Part shown: piece by piece, positions 51,985-60,671 of the stretch
Layout of the letters: every line of letters begins with the position of its first letter
How positions within the stretch are numbered: position 1 is the stretch's first letter
NCBI GenBank assembly: GCA_964563505.1
Contig: CAZLXW010000006.1
Span: 1 to 64,000, forward strand
Length of the DNA: 64,000 nt
DNA from: UBA1351 sp964563505
GTDB taxonomy: Bacteria > Bacillota > Clostridia > Lachnospirales > Vallitaleaceae
Direction: 5' to 3'
Notes under the pieces: model-generated
Seen by the model: the letters and a program-made list of their open reading frames with translations, nothing else
Databases searched by the model: none
Told to the model about the DNA's origin: nothing
Translations under genes and position numbers: made by a program

Positions 51985-52551
51985 TTACCTCTTCATTTTA
52001 CCTACTTGTTTCTTCATCATTTCTTCATTTTCAGGTGGCAGCCATCCCACTACTGATTTTCGGCCCAGTATGGTTTCCATAATAAATCCTATGATAACTA
52101 AAGCTGTAAGCGTAAAAACGAACCTCAAGCTTGTAAATGAAATTCCTAAAAATTTGATTTCTACCATTAGTTGTGGAATCTTAAGAGCCGCCCACGATCC
52201 TAAAAATATTACCATATTGGTTATACTGGCTCCCTTTCTCAGCAATGTTGCTGTCATTGGAAACGCAACATACAAAGGTCCAGTGGGTAGTGTTCCAAAG
52301 GCCACGGAAATCAAACCACCTTTAATGCCAGATCCACTCCCCAACCACTTTTGTATTTTATCTTTTGGGACCCATACCTCCATAAGACCCATCAGCAAAA
52401 AAACCGGTGGCATAATCAGAGCCATTTCTTTGAAATAATCCCTTGTCACTTCAGTGGATCGTGAAGCTGTAGCAGGCGCAATGATAGCTAAAGCAACAAA
52501 TACGAATCCAATTAGAATTGGAAATTTAAATTTCTTAATCGTCTCCATCAT
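51985..52551 (-). CDS. Permease, UPF0718 (COG0701-like) half
   Basis: The 188-residue protein starts at ATG 52551 overlapping the stop of the preceding permease frame (ATGA). It contains MPPVFLLMGLMEVWVPKDKI, KWLGSGSGIKGGLISVAFGT, LPTGPLYVAFPMTATLLRKG and GSWAALKIPQLMVEIKFLG, the repeated motifs of UPF0718 permeases, with about five spans. Pairs of such half-permeases occur in Clostridia and may export metalloids or other compounds. Its usual partner is the broken upstream gene, so the complex is likely impaired. Substrate unknown. Confidence 0.8.
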   Translation of the reverse strand: MMETIKKFKFPILIGFVFVALAIIAPATASRSTEVTRDYFKEMALIMPPVFLLMGLMEVWVPKDKIQKWLGSGSGIKGGLISVAFGTLPTGPLYVAFPMTATLLRKGASITNMVIFLGSWAALKIPQLMVEIKFLGISFTSLRFVFTLTALVIIGFIMETILGRKSVVGWLPPENEEMMKKQVGKMKR

Positions 52552-52873
52552 AATATCATCCCCATAACCCCAGCTATGATCCTGCCAACGGAAAAGCAAC
52601 GAGAGAAGGTATCAGCGTAATCGCTCCCAACACTGCAGCTACAATCGTTGCCATAAATCCAGCTTCAGCTCCCACCAAGCTTGAAATTTTCTCAGGTGTC
52701 AGTATGCCTAAGGTAAGACCAACAATTCCCAATACAGTCAATAGGCTTGGAGCCGTTTTTAAAAGTGCTTTCCCTGCAACTTTGAAAGCTTTAATTGATT
52801 TCTCTTTGCTTTTTATTAGAGATGCTATCAGACAAATCCCTAAAAAACTATAAATCGTAATAATAGTGGCCAT
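52548..52873 (-). pseudogene. Partner UPF0718 permease with an internal deletion
   Basis: The frame from ATG 52873 reads TIITIYSFLGICLIASLIKS, LLTVLGIVGLTLGILTPEKI and AAVLGAITLIPSLVAFPLAG before a stop at 52574. Another frame then gives IIAGVMGMIL up to the TGA at 52548-52550, which looks like the true C-terminal helix. About 60 residues, with the second half of the membrane domain, are missing between the two. The family is about 160-170 residues long. The product should not be functional. Confidence 0.72.
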
Positions 52874-52885
52874 TATAACACCTTC

Positions 52886-53194
52886 CTACTGCCCAGATTT
52901 AATTTGTACCCCCATAAGTCTTGCTCCTGAAACAGATTCCATCGAAAGCAATGCCGGCTCAGTAATAAAAACCTGATTTTCTTTCAAGGTAGCTGATTCT
53001 TCGTTTTTCTTTAATACGACTTCTCCCTTTATTACATAAAACATAACAAAAGTGTCCATTTGGCAAAGAGGGATTTTACCTCCAGCTTCCAATACAATTA
53101 CCCGTGTTTTGAATAAATCATTCTGAAAAAATACGTTAACTCCTCTTTTTTCATAGCCTTCAGCCTCAAGATTCATTAAATCAAATATTTTCAT
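52886..53194 (-). CDS. Cupin-domain protein
   Basis: ATG 53194 follows GAAAGGAGAGAACACA. The 102-residue product is a single small beta barrel: KTRVIVLEAGGKIPLCQMDT, VMFYVIKGEVVLKKNEESAT and LKENQVFITEPALLSMESVS. Only one of the usual metal-ligand His/Glu residues is visible, so it may bind a ligand rather than act as an enzyme. The gene overlaps the PadR gene by 14 bases and is followed by the UPF0718 permeases, suggesting a shared regulon. Function unknown. Confidence 0.78.
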   Translation of the reverse strand: MKIFDLMNLEAEGYEKRGVNVFFQNDLFKTRVIVLEAGGKIPLCQMDTFVMFYVIKGEVVLKKNEESATLKENQVFITEPALLSMESVSGARLMGVQIKSGQ

Positions 53195-53579
53195 TGTGTT
53201 CTCTCCTTTCAAATTTTGTTATATCTTCGTATTTATTTATCAATTTTTCAATCCTTGTCTTTCTCATTTCGAGGATCTTGATCCACTGACTTAGGTCTTT
53301 TCTCCCACCTTCTGTAATTTCATATACTCTTCGTCTTGGACCAGGCCCCCCTTCTTCCCAAAAAGATAAAACCAATCCCTCTTTTTCCATTTTTCTTAAT
53401 GTTCTATAGAGCGTGCTCACATTAAATTCATCCTTAGAAAACCCAAAATACTCCAACTGTTCTATAAGCCCATAACCATAACCTACTTGATCATATAGAA
53501 GTAATAATAAACATACCTCTAAAAATCTTTCCATTTTATGACTTTTGCTTGTGCACAATAACTCTTGATCTTTTCCCAT
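53181..53579 (-). CDS. PadR-family transcriptional regulator
   Basis: The 132-residue protein reads MERFLEVCLLLLLYDQVGYG, YGLIEQLEYFGFSKDEFNVS and TLYRTLRKMEKEGLVLSFWE with the wing GPGPRRRVYEITEGGRKDL, matching PadR winged helix proteins. It overlaps the cupin gene and heads the operon that continues with two UPF0718 permeases, so it probably controls them. The upstream region shows a TATCTCGAATATA stretch at 53613-53625 that could be its operator. No inducer is known. Confidence 0.9.
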   Translation of the reverse strand: MGKDQELLCTSKSHKMERFLEVCLLLLLYDQVGYGYGLIEQLEYFGFSKDEFNVSTLYRTLRKMEKEGLVLSFWEEGGPGPRRRVYEITEGGRKDLSQWIKILEMRKTRIEKLINKYEDITKFERREHNENI

Positions 53580-53816
53580 TACATCACCTCAACTAAGTTC
53601 TTAATGTATATAGTTATCTCGAATATAGTTTACTACATGTGGATATATCTTCAAGACACAAGTTCAAATATGATCTGGATTCCATCCGCTTTCATATGGA
53701 CCTTTTGACATCAGCAAACAGACCGTCACCACATGTGTCGGGTGTTTTTTGAGACAGAAATAGAATAATAGCATGCCGGTATTTCCGACATATTGTTTTA
53801 CTTGCAAAGCAAGGTA

Positions 53817-54108
53817 CTAAATGATATTTTTTTTATTTCCTCAATACAGTTCAAAGGAGCCCAAGCTTTAACTTCTGGATTATTGACCTTATACGCCCAT
53901 ATCCAACCATTCATTTCCTTCTCCATAATAAGTTCTTCGTCTACGACTAAATCAAACTCTATAGCACAGTAATCTTCTAATATCGTACTTTTTGAATCAT
54001 TTCTATCAATAATTTGATATGGGATCCATCCTTCATTGCCATCTGTCTTGCAATAAGTCCACCCAGCCCAGTCTCCATTTGGATTAGAGTCTTCAATGCA
54101 CTTGACTT
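53817..54108 (-). pseudogene. SH3-domain protein remnant
   Basis: In the 607-base gap between PadR and RhuM genes, one minus-strand frame encodes KCIEDSNPNGDWAGWTYCKT, DGNEGWIPYQIIDRND, DYCAIEFDLVVDEELIMEKE and MNGWIWAYKVNN, the double SH3-like pattern of clostridial SH3 proteins. The frame lacks any start codon and its 5' end meets a TAA at 54109-54111. It ends at a stop at 53817-53819. Two W-containing beta repeats remain. The N-terminal part is lost, so it is a decayed gene. I see nothing recognisable in 53626-53816. Confidence 0.68.
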
Positions 54109-54187
54109 ATTCTACTTGTTTTAACTCTAAACCTTCTCATATTAACAAACCTCTCTTTATTACATTACCTAAATAAGACTGCCTCGC

Positions 54188-55201
54188 CTATTCACATTCA
54201 CCTTTACTATCTAATAATAATTTATCAAAATCACTTTGATATATTCTATCTTGCTGTATTCTATACTTCTCATATTCACTTTCAGCAAAAGATTTGGCTA
54301 TTGCAGCAGTTACTTTGCCAGATCCCTTTAGAATTTCCATCTCATTAAATTGTAGAAAAGCATTAAGCCTTGTAGCCCAATCCTCCATTGTCATGGGAAC
54401 TTGTCGTTCTGCTTGTAATTCTCCATAGTCAAGATACATAGTTACAATCCTATCCAGCGATTTCATTTCATTTAACTTTAAATAATTTTTCGCAATAGAG
54501 ACATCACTTTTCAATATTTTTCCATCTGGTGCATTCTTCCATGTAGTCAATCCCATATGATTCTTTTCAGAATTTGCTCTTTCCATAATCACTTCAGCCG
54601 CAGTATGTCCATGGATTGCAAAGTGTAATCTATTCTGAACTGTTTTAAAGAACTTCCTTGTTATTATTGCATCTGATGTATAATCCATAGAAGTTGCATA
54701 TATGTCGGTTATTTTCTGATAGAATTTTCGTTCACTTGCTCGAATTTCACGTATTTCTTCAAGAAGATGTTCAAAATATTCTTCATTTAAGAAACTTCCA
54801 TTCTTCATCCTATCTTTATCCAACACATATCCTCGAATTGAATAATCCTTCAAGATCTTCCCAGCCCATGTTCTAAATTGAATGGCTCTATCCGAATTGG
54901 TTCTAAACCCAACTGCAATAATCATTTCTATACTATAATACTTCGTATTGTAATTTTTGCCATCTAATGCAGTTCGTCGGAATTTCCGACATACTGATTC
55001 TTCCTGAAGTTCTTCTATCAAAATATTCTTAATGTGTTCTGTAATTGTACTTCTTCCTTTTCCAAATAATTCTGCAATTAAGTCTTGAGTCATCCATACA
55101 TTTTCATCAACTACCATAACTTCAATGGAATCTTCTTTATTCTGCCCTGTAAAGATTAAAAACTCTGCTGTACTATTCTTTATTTGATGTTTTTCTTTCA
55201 A
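54188..55201 (-). CDS. RhuM-family protein (virulence/antiphage-associated)
   Basis: The 337-residue protein uses a TTG start after AAGGGGTG; no ATG is suitably placed. It opens with a wing-helix-like module (VWMTQDLIAELFGKGRSTIT, EHIKNIL) and continues NTKYYSIEMIIAVGFRTNSD, RAIQFRTWAGKILKDYSIRG and YTSDAIITRKFFKTVQNRLH with FAIHGHTAAEVIMERANS, the RhuM signature. These proteins occur on mobile or accessory islands and are suspected of toxin or defence roles, but none has a proven mechanism I can cite. It stands alone among remnants. There is no partner antitoxin adjacent. Confidence 0.88.
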   Translation of the reverse strand: MKEKHQIKNSTAEFLIFTGQNKEDSIEVMVVDENVWMTQDLIAELFGKGRSTITEHIKNILIEELQEESVCRKFRRTALDGKNYNTKYYSIEMIIAVGFRTNSDRAIQFRTWAGKILKDYSIRGYVLDKDRMKNGSFLNEEYFEHLLEEIREIRASERKFYQKITDIYATSMDYTSDAIITRKFFKTVQNRLHFAIHGHTAAEVIMERANSEKNHMGLTTWKNAPDGKILKSDVSIAKNYLKLNEMKSLDRIVTMYLDYGELQAERQVPMTMEDWATRLNAFLQFNEMEILKGSGKVTAAIAKSFAESEYEKYRIQQDRIYQSDFDKLLLDSKGECE

Positions 55202-55439
55202 TATTACACCCCTTACTGCTTATAATAACATTTTCATTTAATATTTATTTAATTAACATTATTAATCTAGTATTCAACAATTCCAAACCCAAACATTTGT
55301 TCTTTTCATTATAACATATGCATTTATTGATTCCAATCTATTATTTTTAAATTATTTCAATAAAATACCATAATAAATATCCCAAAAGCTACCTTTGTCA
55401 TCTATTATCATAAACCATAGTACAGTCTTTACTGTTACT

Positions 55440-56828
55440 TTATAACTTCGTTCTCTTCATGCTCAAAACCGTCTCCACATGGGTGGAGTGGCTAAACATA
55501 TCCACACCGCACCATCGGTCTATTTGGTAGCCGTGTTGGCTTAGGATTTTGACATCTCTTGCAAGGGTGCCCGGATCGCAAGAGACGTAGACAATGCGCT
55601 TAGGCTCAATGCTTATAATGGTGTCTAAAAGAGTTGCATCGCACCCTTTTCTTGGCGGATCGACAACAACGACATCAGCTTTTATCCCATTGTCTTTATA
55701 GAGTTTTGGCATAATCTCTTCTGCTTTTCCTGCGTAAAAAGTCGCATTGTCAATCTTGTTTATCTTGGCATTGGTTCTCGCATCATCGATAGCTGTTTCC
55801 ACAATTTCAACGCCGTAGACATGCTTGGCTTGTTTTGCTAAAAATAGGGAAATGGTGCCAATACCACAGTAGAGATCGTAGACGATTTCTTGACCAGACA
55901 GCTGGGCATATTCTAATGCTTTGGCGTATAGTTTTTCTGTTTGCACCGGATTGACTTGATAAAAAGACAATGGTGAGATTTGATACTTAATATCTCCAAT
56001 CTGATCTTGCAACTTTTCTTGTCCATCGAGATGAATCATCCTAGGTCCAAAGATAGCATTCGTCTTTTCTTGATTAATATTCAGACTAACCCCAACAAGA
56101 TGATCTAGTTTATGAAGGGTCTTGATGAGGACATCCTCATGCGGAAGTTTTTGTCCGTTAATTACCAAGGTTACATGAAATTGTTGGTCATGATAGGATT
56201 TTCGAATAACAATATGGCGCAATAATCCTTTGTGTTTTGCCTCATCATAGACAGAAATACTATTATCCATGACAAAATCACGTATGATATCAACGATTTC
56301 TTCATTATATCGGTCTTGTATATAGCAAATCGGTGTTTCGATAATTCGGTGCGAGCGTTTAGCATAAAATCCAATGAGTAACTTTCCACTCATCATCTGA
56401 ACCGGAAACTGAACTTTATTTCGATAAAACCAGGGGTCATTCATTCCCAAGATTGGCTCTTTTTTTTGTTCAAGCTCTTGCCTATCTTGTTCACCGATGC
56501 GTTCGAGGGCATCCAAAATATGATTTTCTTTGTAGTGTAGTTGAGCAGGGTAGCTCATATGCATAATGCTACAACCACCACATTGTTTTGCAATGGGACA
56601 TCTAGGTTCGACACGATCTTTGGACGGTTCAAGAATCGTCACTAAACGGCCAAAACCATAATTTTTCTTTGTTTTTATGACTTTGACTTCGATATAGTCA
56701 CCGGTAATAGCTCCATCGACAAAAAGGGTATAGCCATCAATATGGCCTATCCCCTCTCCGTTGGCTCCAATGCCGGTAATATCCATCGAATATATTTCAT
56801 TTTTTACTACAGGACATTCTTGCTTCAT
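55440..56828 (-). CDS. rlmD: 23S rRNA (uracil-C5)-methyltransferase RlmD/RumA type
   Basis: The 462-residue protein has an N-terminal TRAM domain (residues about 8-65), an iron-sulfur motif CPIAKQCGGCSIMHM at about 79-94 with a fourth Cys, and a SAM methyltransferase domain with VYDLYCGIGTISLFLAK, VVVDPPRKGCDA and the nucleophilic Cys in YVSCDPGTLARD. It methylates a uracil in 23S rRNA. Its direction and neighbours (YhaM, TIM-barrel protein) suggest a housekeeping operon. GAGGTG precedes the ATG. Confidence 0.94.
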   Translation of the reverse strand: MKQECPVVKNEIYSMDITGIGANGEGIGHIDGYTLFVDGAITGDYIEVKVIKTKKNYGFGRLVTILEPSKDRVEPRCPIAKQCGGCSIMHMSYPAQLHYKENHILDALERIGEQDRQELEQKKEPILGMNDPWFYRNKVQFPVQMMSGKLLIGFYAKRSHRIIETPICYIQDRYNEEIVDIIRDFVMDNSISVYDEAKHKGLLRHIVIRKSYHDQQFHVTLVINGQKLPHEDVLIKTLHKLDHLVGVSLNINQEKTNAIFGPRMIHLDGQEKLQDQIGDIKYQISPLSFYQVNPVQTEKLYAKALEYAQLSGQEIVYDLYCGIGTISLFLAKQAKHVYGVEIVETAIDDARTNAKINKIDNATFYAGKAEEIMPKLYKDNGIKADVVVVDPPRKGCDATLLDTIISIEPKRIVYVSCDPGTLARDVKILSQHGYQIDRWCGVDMFSHSTHVETVLSMKRTKL

Positions 56829-56853
56829 GATTCACCTCTATGTTTATCTTCTT

Positions 56854-57795
56854 CTAGTAGCGTGTTTTACGTATATTGGTCTCGAACAGACGTTGATAAC
56901 CTGCCCAATCATCTTGCTCTTCCGACTGACCCATAATCGTAGAAAATGTTTTGACTTTAGCATCAATATTATCTGCATAATGTAACAGAATCGCTTCGAG
57001 TACTGCCGGCTTTTTTGGTGAGCCATATTCAAGCTCTCCATGATGAGCTAAGACAACATGCTTAATTATAGTAGCTAATGGCTTAGGAAAGCCAGGTATT
57101 TGTGCAACTTTTTCATTAATCCATTCAACCGCAATGATAATATGGCCCAGCAATTGGCCTGAATCTGTATATTCCACCATAGGAAGTTCTGTCATTTCTT
57201 CTGTTTTAGCAATGTCATGCAGTAATGCACCGGCGATTAAGACGTCACGATTGACTTCTGAATAGCTCTTAGCTAAAAAATCACAAGTACGAAGGATACC
57301 CAATGTATGCTCGAGTAATCCACCGTAATAATTATGATGTACAGACTTTGCAGCACCATGGGCTTTAAATCGATTGGCTAATTCTTTGTCTTCGATAAAA
57401 AACTTTTCGAGCAATTGTTTGATATATGTATCTTCAACACTATGTATAAAACCAATAAGTTCTTCATACATATCATCCACATTATAATCAGACATCGGCA
57501 CATAATCAATGGGGTTATACTCCCCTTCTTGACATTTTCGTACGCGACGGACATTCAATTGTAAGCCACCTTGAAATGTAACGACAGATCCATCAATTTT
57601 CACATAATCTCCGGCTTCAAAGTGACCGATTCCATCATTTAAGTCCCAGATTTTACCTTCAATGGTTCCCGTTTTATCTTGGAAACGAACAGAATAATAA
57701 GTTTTACCGGCTCTTGTTTTTAATATTTGCTTTGAAGAACACAAGTAGTGTTCAACAACTTCATCACCTTCACGAATTGTTTCAATAAATTGCAT
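56854..57795 (-). CDS. yhaM: 3'-5' exoribonuclease YhaM
   Basis: The 313-residue protein has an N-terminal OB-fold nucleic-acid domain (HYLCSSKQILKTRAGKTYYS, VRFQDKTGTIEGKIWDLNDG) and a C-terminal HD phosphohydrolase domain with HNYYGGLLEHTLGILRTCDF, AGALLHDIAKTEEM and VLAHHGELEYGSPKKP. This is the YhaM arrangement; the enzyme trims 3' ends of RNA and some DNA with divalent metal. RlmD follows after a short gap and the TIM-barrel gene precedes it by 11 bases. Start is after AAGGAGTTATT. Confidence 0.93.
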   Translation of the reverse strand: MQFIETIREGDEVVEHYLCSSKQILKTRAGKTYYSVRFQDKTGTIEGKIWDLNDGIGHFEAGDYVKIDGSVVTFQGGLQLNVRRVRKCQEGEYNPIDYVPMSDYNVDDMYEELIGFIHSVEDTYIKQLLEKFFIEDKELANRFKAHGAAKSVHHNYYGGLLEHTLGILRTCDFLAKSYSEVNRDVLIAGALLHDIAKTEEMTELPMVEYTDSGQLLGHIIIAVEWINEKVAQIPGFPKPLATIIKHVVLAHHGELEYGSPKKPAVLEAILLHYADNIDAKVKTFSTIMGQSEEQDDWAGYQRLFETNIRKTRY

Positions 57796-57806
57796 AATAA
57801 CTCCTT

Positions 57807-58604
57807 CTACTTAAATATAGTTTTTAGTTGATTCATCTGTTCTATAATTGCTTCTCGACTTGTAGATTGATTAGCAACTGTTCCATACTCTAATGTAATC
57901 ATCTCCAGTTGATGAGATGAGAACTTCTGTAATCGTTCTTGCAAATACTGAGCAATACGATAATCTTCTTCATCCATTATACCATGAATATCCTTATATC
58001 CGGCGTCTTTTTCAAACGCAGTTCCCGAAAAATGAATCTCACGAATGGCTTCAAGGGGAAGCGCTTCTAAATACGTGTATATATCCATATTTAACTGATA
58101 GGCGGAAACTTTTGCATGGGAAGTATCGAGCAATAATCCAAAACCAGTTTCATCAATTAAGCTACGAATAAATTCAGGTTTAACTGTATCCATTAAGGTC
58201 GTCGGGTATGGATAATAGTTGCTGTAATCCATATTCTCAATTAATATATCCGTATGAATAAATTTAGAGAAGTTGATGAATTGCTGAATCATATAATCTA
58301 AAACAGATGAACTCTTTATCTGCTTTGCATCTTCTTCAAAGCACAAACTATGAATCCCAATAAATGGAGTATGATATTTTTGAATATAACGATTCATTTT
58401 ATCATAATCAATGTCTTTTGTCGAAGGCATTCCACCACGTTCAAACCAACCAAAGCCATGAATAAGTAAGGGTTTTAAAGAAAATGCCGGATCCAATAAC
58501 TCTTCCGTCATTCCAAATGCACCTATTTTTATATACTCACAAAAATTCGGATTATTTTCAAGTATATTCATCAACTCATACGATACATTACATGCATATT
58601 TCAT
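57807..58604 (-). CDS. TIM-barrel protein, DUF692/MNIO-like
   Basis: The 265-residue protein lacks a signal. HGFGWFERGG, IGIHSLCFEEDA, ILIENMDYSNYYPYPTT, GLLLDTSHAKVSAYQLNMDI and AIREIHFSGTAFEKDAGYKD with IHGIMDEEDY and ITLEYG follow the metal-ligand pattern of DUF692 multinuclear iron oxidases (His, Glu-Asn, Asp, His, His, Glu). No peptide precursor or partner protein of a natural-product cluster is adjacent; it lies in an operon with YhaM and RlmD. The fold and metal-binding are likely, while the reaction is unknown. A plain xylose-isomerase-like TIM barrel is the alternative. Confidence 0.72.
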   Translation of the reverse strand: MKYACNVSYELMNILENNPNFCEYIKIGAFGMTEELLDPAFSLKPLLIHGFGWFERGGMPSTKDIDYDKMNRYIQKYHTPFIGIHSLCFEEDAKQIKSSSVLDYMIQQFINFSKFIHTDILIENMDYSNYYPYPTTLMDTVKPEFIRSLIDETGFGLLLDTSHAKVSAYQLNMDIYTYLEALPLEAIREIHFSGTAFEKDAGYKDIHGIMDEEDYRIAQYLQERLQKFSSHQLEMITLEYGTVANQSTSREAIIEQMNQLKTIFK

Positions 58605-58631
58605 AAAAGCCTCCTCGTGTGTGCATAAAAA

Positions 58632-58655
58632 AAATGCTACTCTAATTGTAGCATT
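58632..58655. terminator. Small hairpin upstream of the TIM-barrel operon
   Basis: AAATGCTAC and GTAGCATTT form a nine-base stem around a seven-base loop, with an A run before and TTATT after. It lies 27 bases upstream of the TIM-barrel start, in a 266-base region without a gene. It could terminate the bactofilin transcript on the minus strand. I see nothing else distinct in this region. Confidence 0.55.
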
Positions 58656-58870
58656 TATTCACCCATTTTTTTAGTATTTTTATTAAGAATTTCACTTTCG
58701 TGCAAGGCTTTTTCTTCTCTGTATAAAAAGATTGTTCTGTTTGGTTATAACCCATATCTTCTGTCACACTCCATAACTAATCAAACAATAAGTATAGTAT
58801 CGAATCTAACTCTATTATAACCGTATTTTTTTAACAGAATGTGAACATGTTATAAACAAACTTAAATCTT

Positions 58871-59269
58871 TTAATTTTTCTTCTCTTTTTTATCTGATTC
58901 ACTTATTGATTTAGATTTTGATTGTTCATTCATTGAAAAACTGCCGTTTAGAACCGCTCCATCGTCAATGATAATAGAACCACAATGAACATCACCAAGT
59001 ATATTGGCTGTTTTATTCACGTGTAATTGATTTTTCACTTCCACTTGACCTTCAATCGTTCCTGCAACAAGCAAGAATCCTGCTTTTACATTACCGTTGA
59101 CTTTTCCTGTTTGTCCAACAACAACGCTTGCATCACAGTCAATACTTCCATTTAATACACCATTCACTTGAATTGAAGATTTTGATTTCACTAGGCTACT
59201 GTCAATTACGGTATCTTTTCCAATCAAAGTTGCCGGTCGCTCGTAGTTTGGTTTTTTAGATGATAGCAT
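58871..59269 (-). CDS. Bactofilin (polymer-forming cytoskeletal protein)
   Basis: The 132-residue protein has the repeat-rich beta-solenoid of bactofilins: TLIGKDTVIDSSLVKSKSSI, QVNGVLNGSIDCDASVVVGQ, TGKVNGNVKAGFLLVAGTIE and GQVEVKNQLHVNKTANILGD, with short disordered N- and C-terminal tails (lysine/serine-rich end). It self-assembles into filaments that organise cell-wall enzymes, consistent with the M23 peptidase gene that directly precedes it by 11 bases. It lies in the cytoplasm, often on the membrane. Confidence 0.93.
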   Translation of the reverse strand: MLSSKKPNYERPATLIGKDTVIDSSLVKSKSSIQVNGVLNGSIDCDASVVVGQTGKVNGNVKAGFLLVAGTIEGQVEVKNQLHVNKTANILGDVHCGSIIIDDGAVLNGSFSMNEQSKSKSISESDKKEKKN

Positions 59270-59280
59270 AAGGTTCCTCT

Positions 59281-60453
59281 CTAGTAAATATAATCAACCG
59301 GATTCACCGGTTCTCCGTTTAATAGTACTTCATAATGTAAATGTGGTCCGGTACTTCGTCCCGAGTTACCGGATTCAGAAATAACATCTCCACGTTCAAC
59401 ATGGTCTCCAACAGATACATATAATTTGGAATTATGTGCATATTTTGTCGTCAAACCATATCCATGGTCAATAACAATCGTATATCCATAACCTGATAAA
59501 TATTCTGAAACAACAACCTCACCTTCAGCCGTTGCAGAAACATCTTGATATCTTGCTTTTAAATCAACACCTGTATGAAACTCTCTACCACTTCCACCAA
59601 ATGGGTTTCGGCGATATCCAAAAGCACTTGTTACGTATGTATTCTTAATTGGCCACACACTTGGATAAGACTCTAAGTAAGGAATCATTTTTTCTAGAGA
59701 TTCATTTGTAAATGCAAAATTTTTAGAATCTTGTTCGACCTTTGATGATGCAAATTCAAGAAAAGCTGTTATTTTTTCAAGTTCTGCATCAAATTCATCA
59801 TCGTCTATTTCTATATCATTCATGGCCACATCGACCATCTTTAGTTGGTCTTCCTTAATCCTTGTTAAATCTGCTGAATTCTCCGATGTCGGTGCTGATG
59901 TTGATAAGACGCGTTTATTCTCATAATTGGGGTCTATCTGTAACGTATATTCTTTGAGAAGATCTCTTGTCACATCCGAGCTTTCATCTGAATCACTTGA
60001 CTTTGGTGCGTTATATGTACCAAGGTTCGTATCTATTTCCGATTTAAATTCTTCCATTTCTTCACGATATGCTTCTAAATCTTCTATTTTAATTCCAAGC
60101 TCTATCGCTAGGCTCTTTAATTCTTCAAGTTTTTCATAGCGCATCGTTACCGATGAAGCTAACTCGTTTTCCAGTTCTGCTATTCTAGCCTCTTTTGATT
60201 CACGGTCAATGACTTCTTCTTGAACCGCGACTTGTTGATGTGCTAGCTGAGCTTCTAATGATTCTACATACGAATATATATCTAATGATTTCCATACAAG
60301 CATAACTGCAAGAATTAATGCAGGAAATCGAACCCACTTAGGGATTTTAATTGCTTTTGCACTTTTCGTAGCATCTGTAATAAACATCATCGTAAGATAT
60401 TGTTTGCCACTGGCTTTATGTTTATTACGAATGCGAGGTTGTTTATACTGCAT
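59281..60453 (-). CDS. M23-family cell-wall endopeptidase with coiled coil
   Basis: ATG 60453 follows GCAGGGATAAAG and gives 390 residues; the 26-codon upstream extension lacks support. The N-terminal cytoplasmic tail (MQYKQPRIRNKHK) precedes one membrane span (about 42-58), then a coiled coil of about 90 residues (LEAQLAHQQVAVQEEVIDRE). A C-terminal M23/LytM domain has SAFGYRRNPFGGSGREFHTG, HTGVDL with the zinc His/Asp, and STGPHLHYEVLLNG. The enzyme should cut peptidoglycan cross-links outside the cell. Its bactofilin neighbour suggests a local shape or division role. Confidence 0.93.
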   Translation of the reverse strand: MQYKQPRIRNKHKASGKQYLTMMFITDATKSAKAIKIPKWVRFPALILAVMLVWKSLDIYSYVESLEAQLAHQQVAVQEEVIDRESKEARIAELENELASSVTMRYEKLEELKSLAIELGIKIEDLEAYREEMEEFKSEIDTNLGTYNAPKSSDSDESSDVTRDLLKEYTLQIDPNYENKRVLSTSAPTSENSADLTRIKEDQLKMVDVAMNDIEIDDDEFDAELEKITAFLEFASSKVEQDSKNFAFTNESLEKMIPYLESYPSVWPIKNTYVTSAFGYRRNPFGGSGREFHTGVDLKARYQDVSATAEGEVVVSEYLSGYGYTIVIDHGYGLTTKYAHNSKLYVSVGDHVERGDVISESGNSGRSTGPHLHYEVLLNGEPVNPVDYIY

Positions 60454-60671
60454 CTTTATCCCTGCTTTCTCTAGTTTCATAATTCCAAATGCTATTATAG
60501 CATACATTGTAATGTTTTTGTAATAATTCATTTATTGTTTCATAGTGCTTTAGTCCTATTTTACAGGAAGAACTTCAAAATAGCAAGGATTCTTTCTATT
60601 GTAAATTGAGCAAAATAACTCTTTTATTCTTAGTCGCTTTCATGTAAAATAGAGTTCAAAGGAGGTTTGAC

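Noticed and set aside
54973..54990. GTCGGAAATTCCGAC-like palindrome inside the RhuM gene
   Set aside because: It lies in coding sequence and can be explained by chance; a related TTCCGACAT stretch at 53780-53795 is too short to claim as a repeat family.
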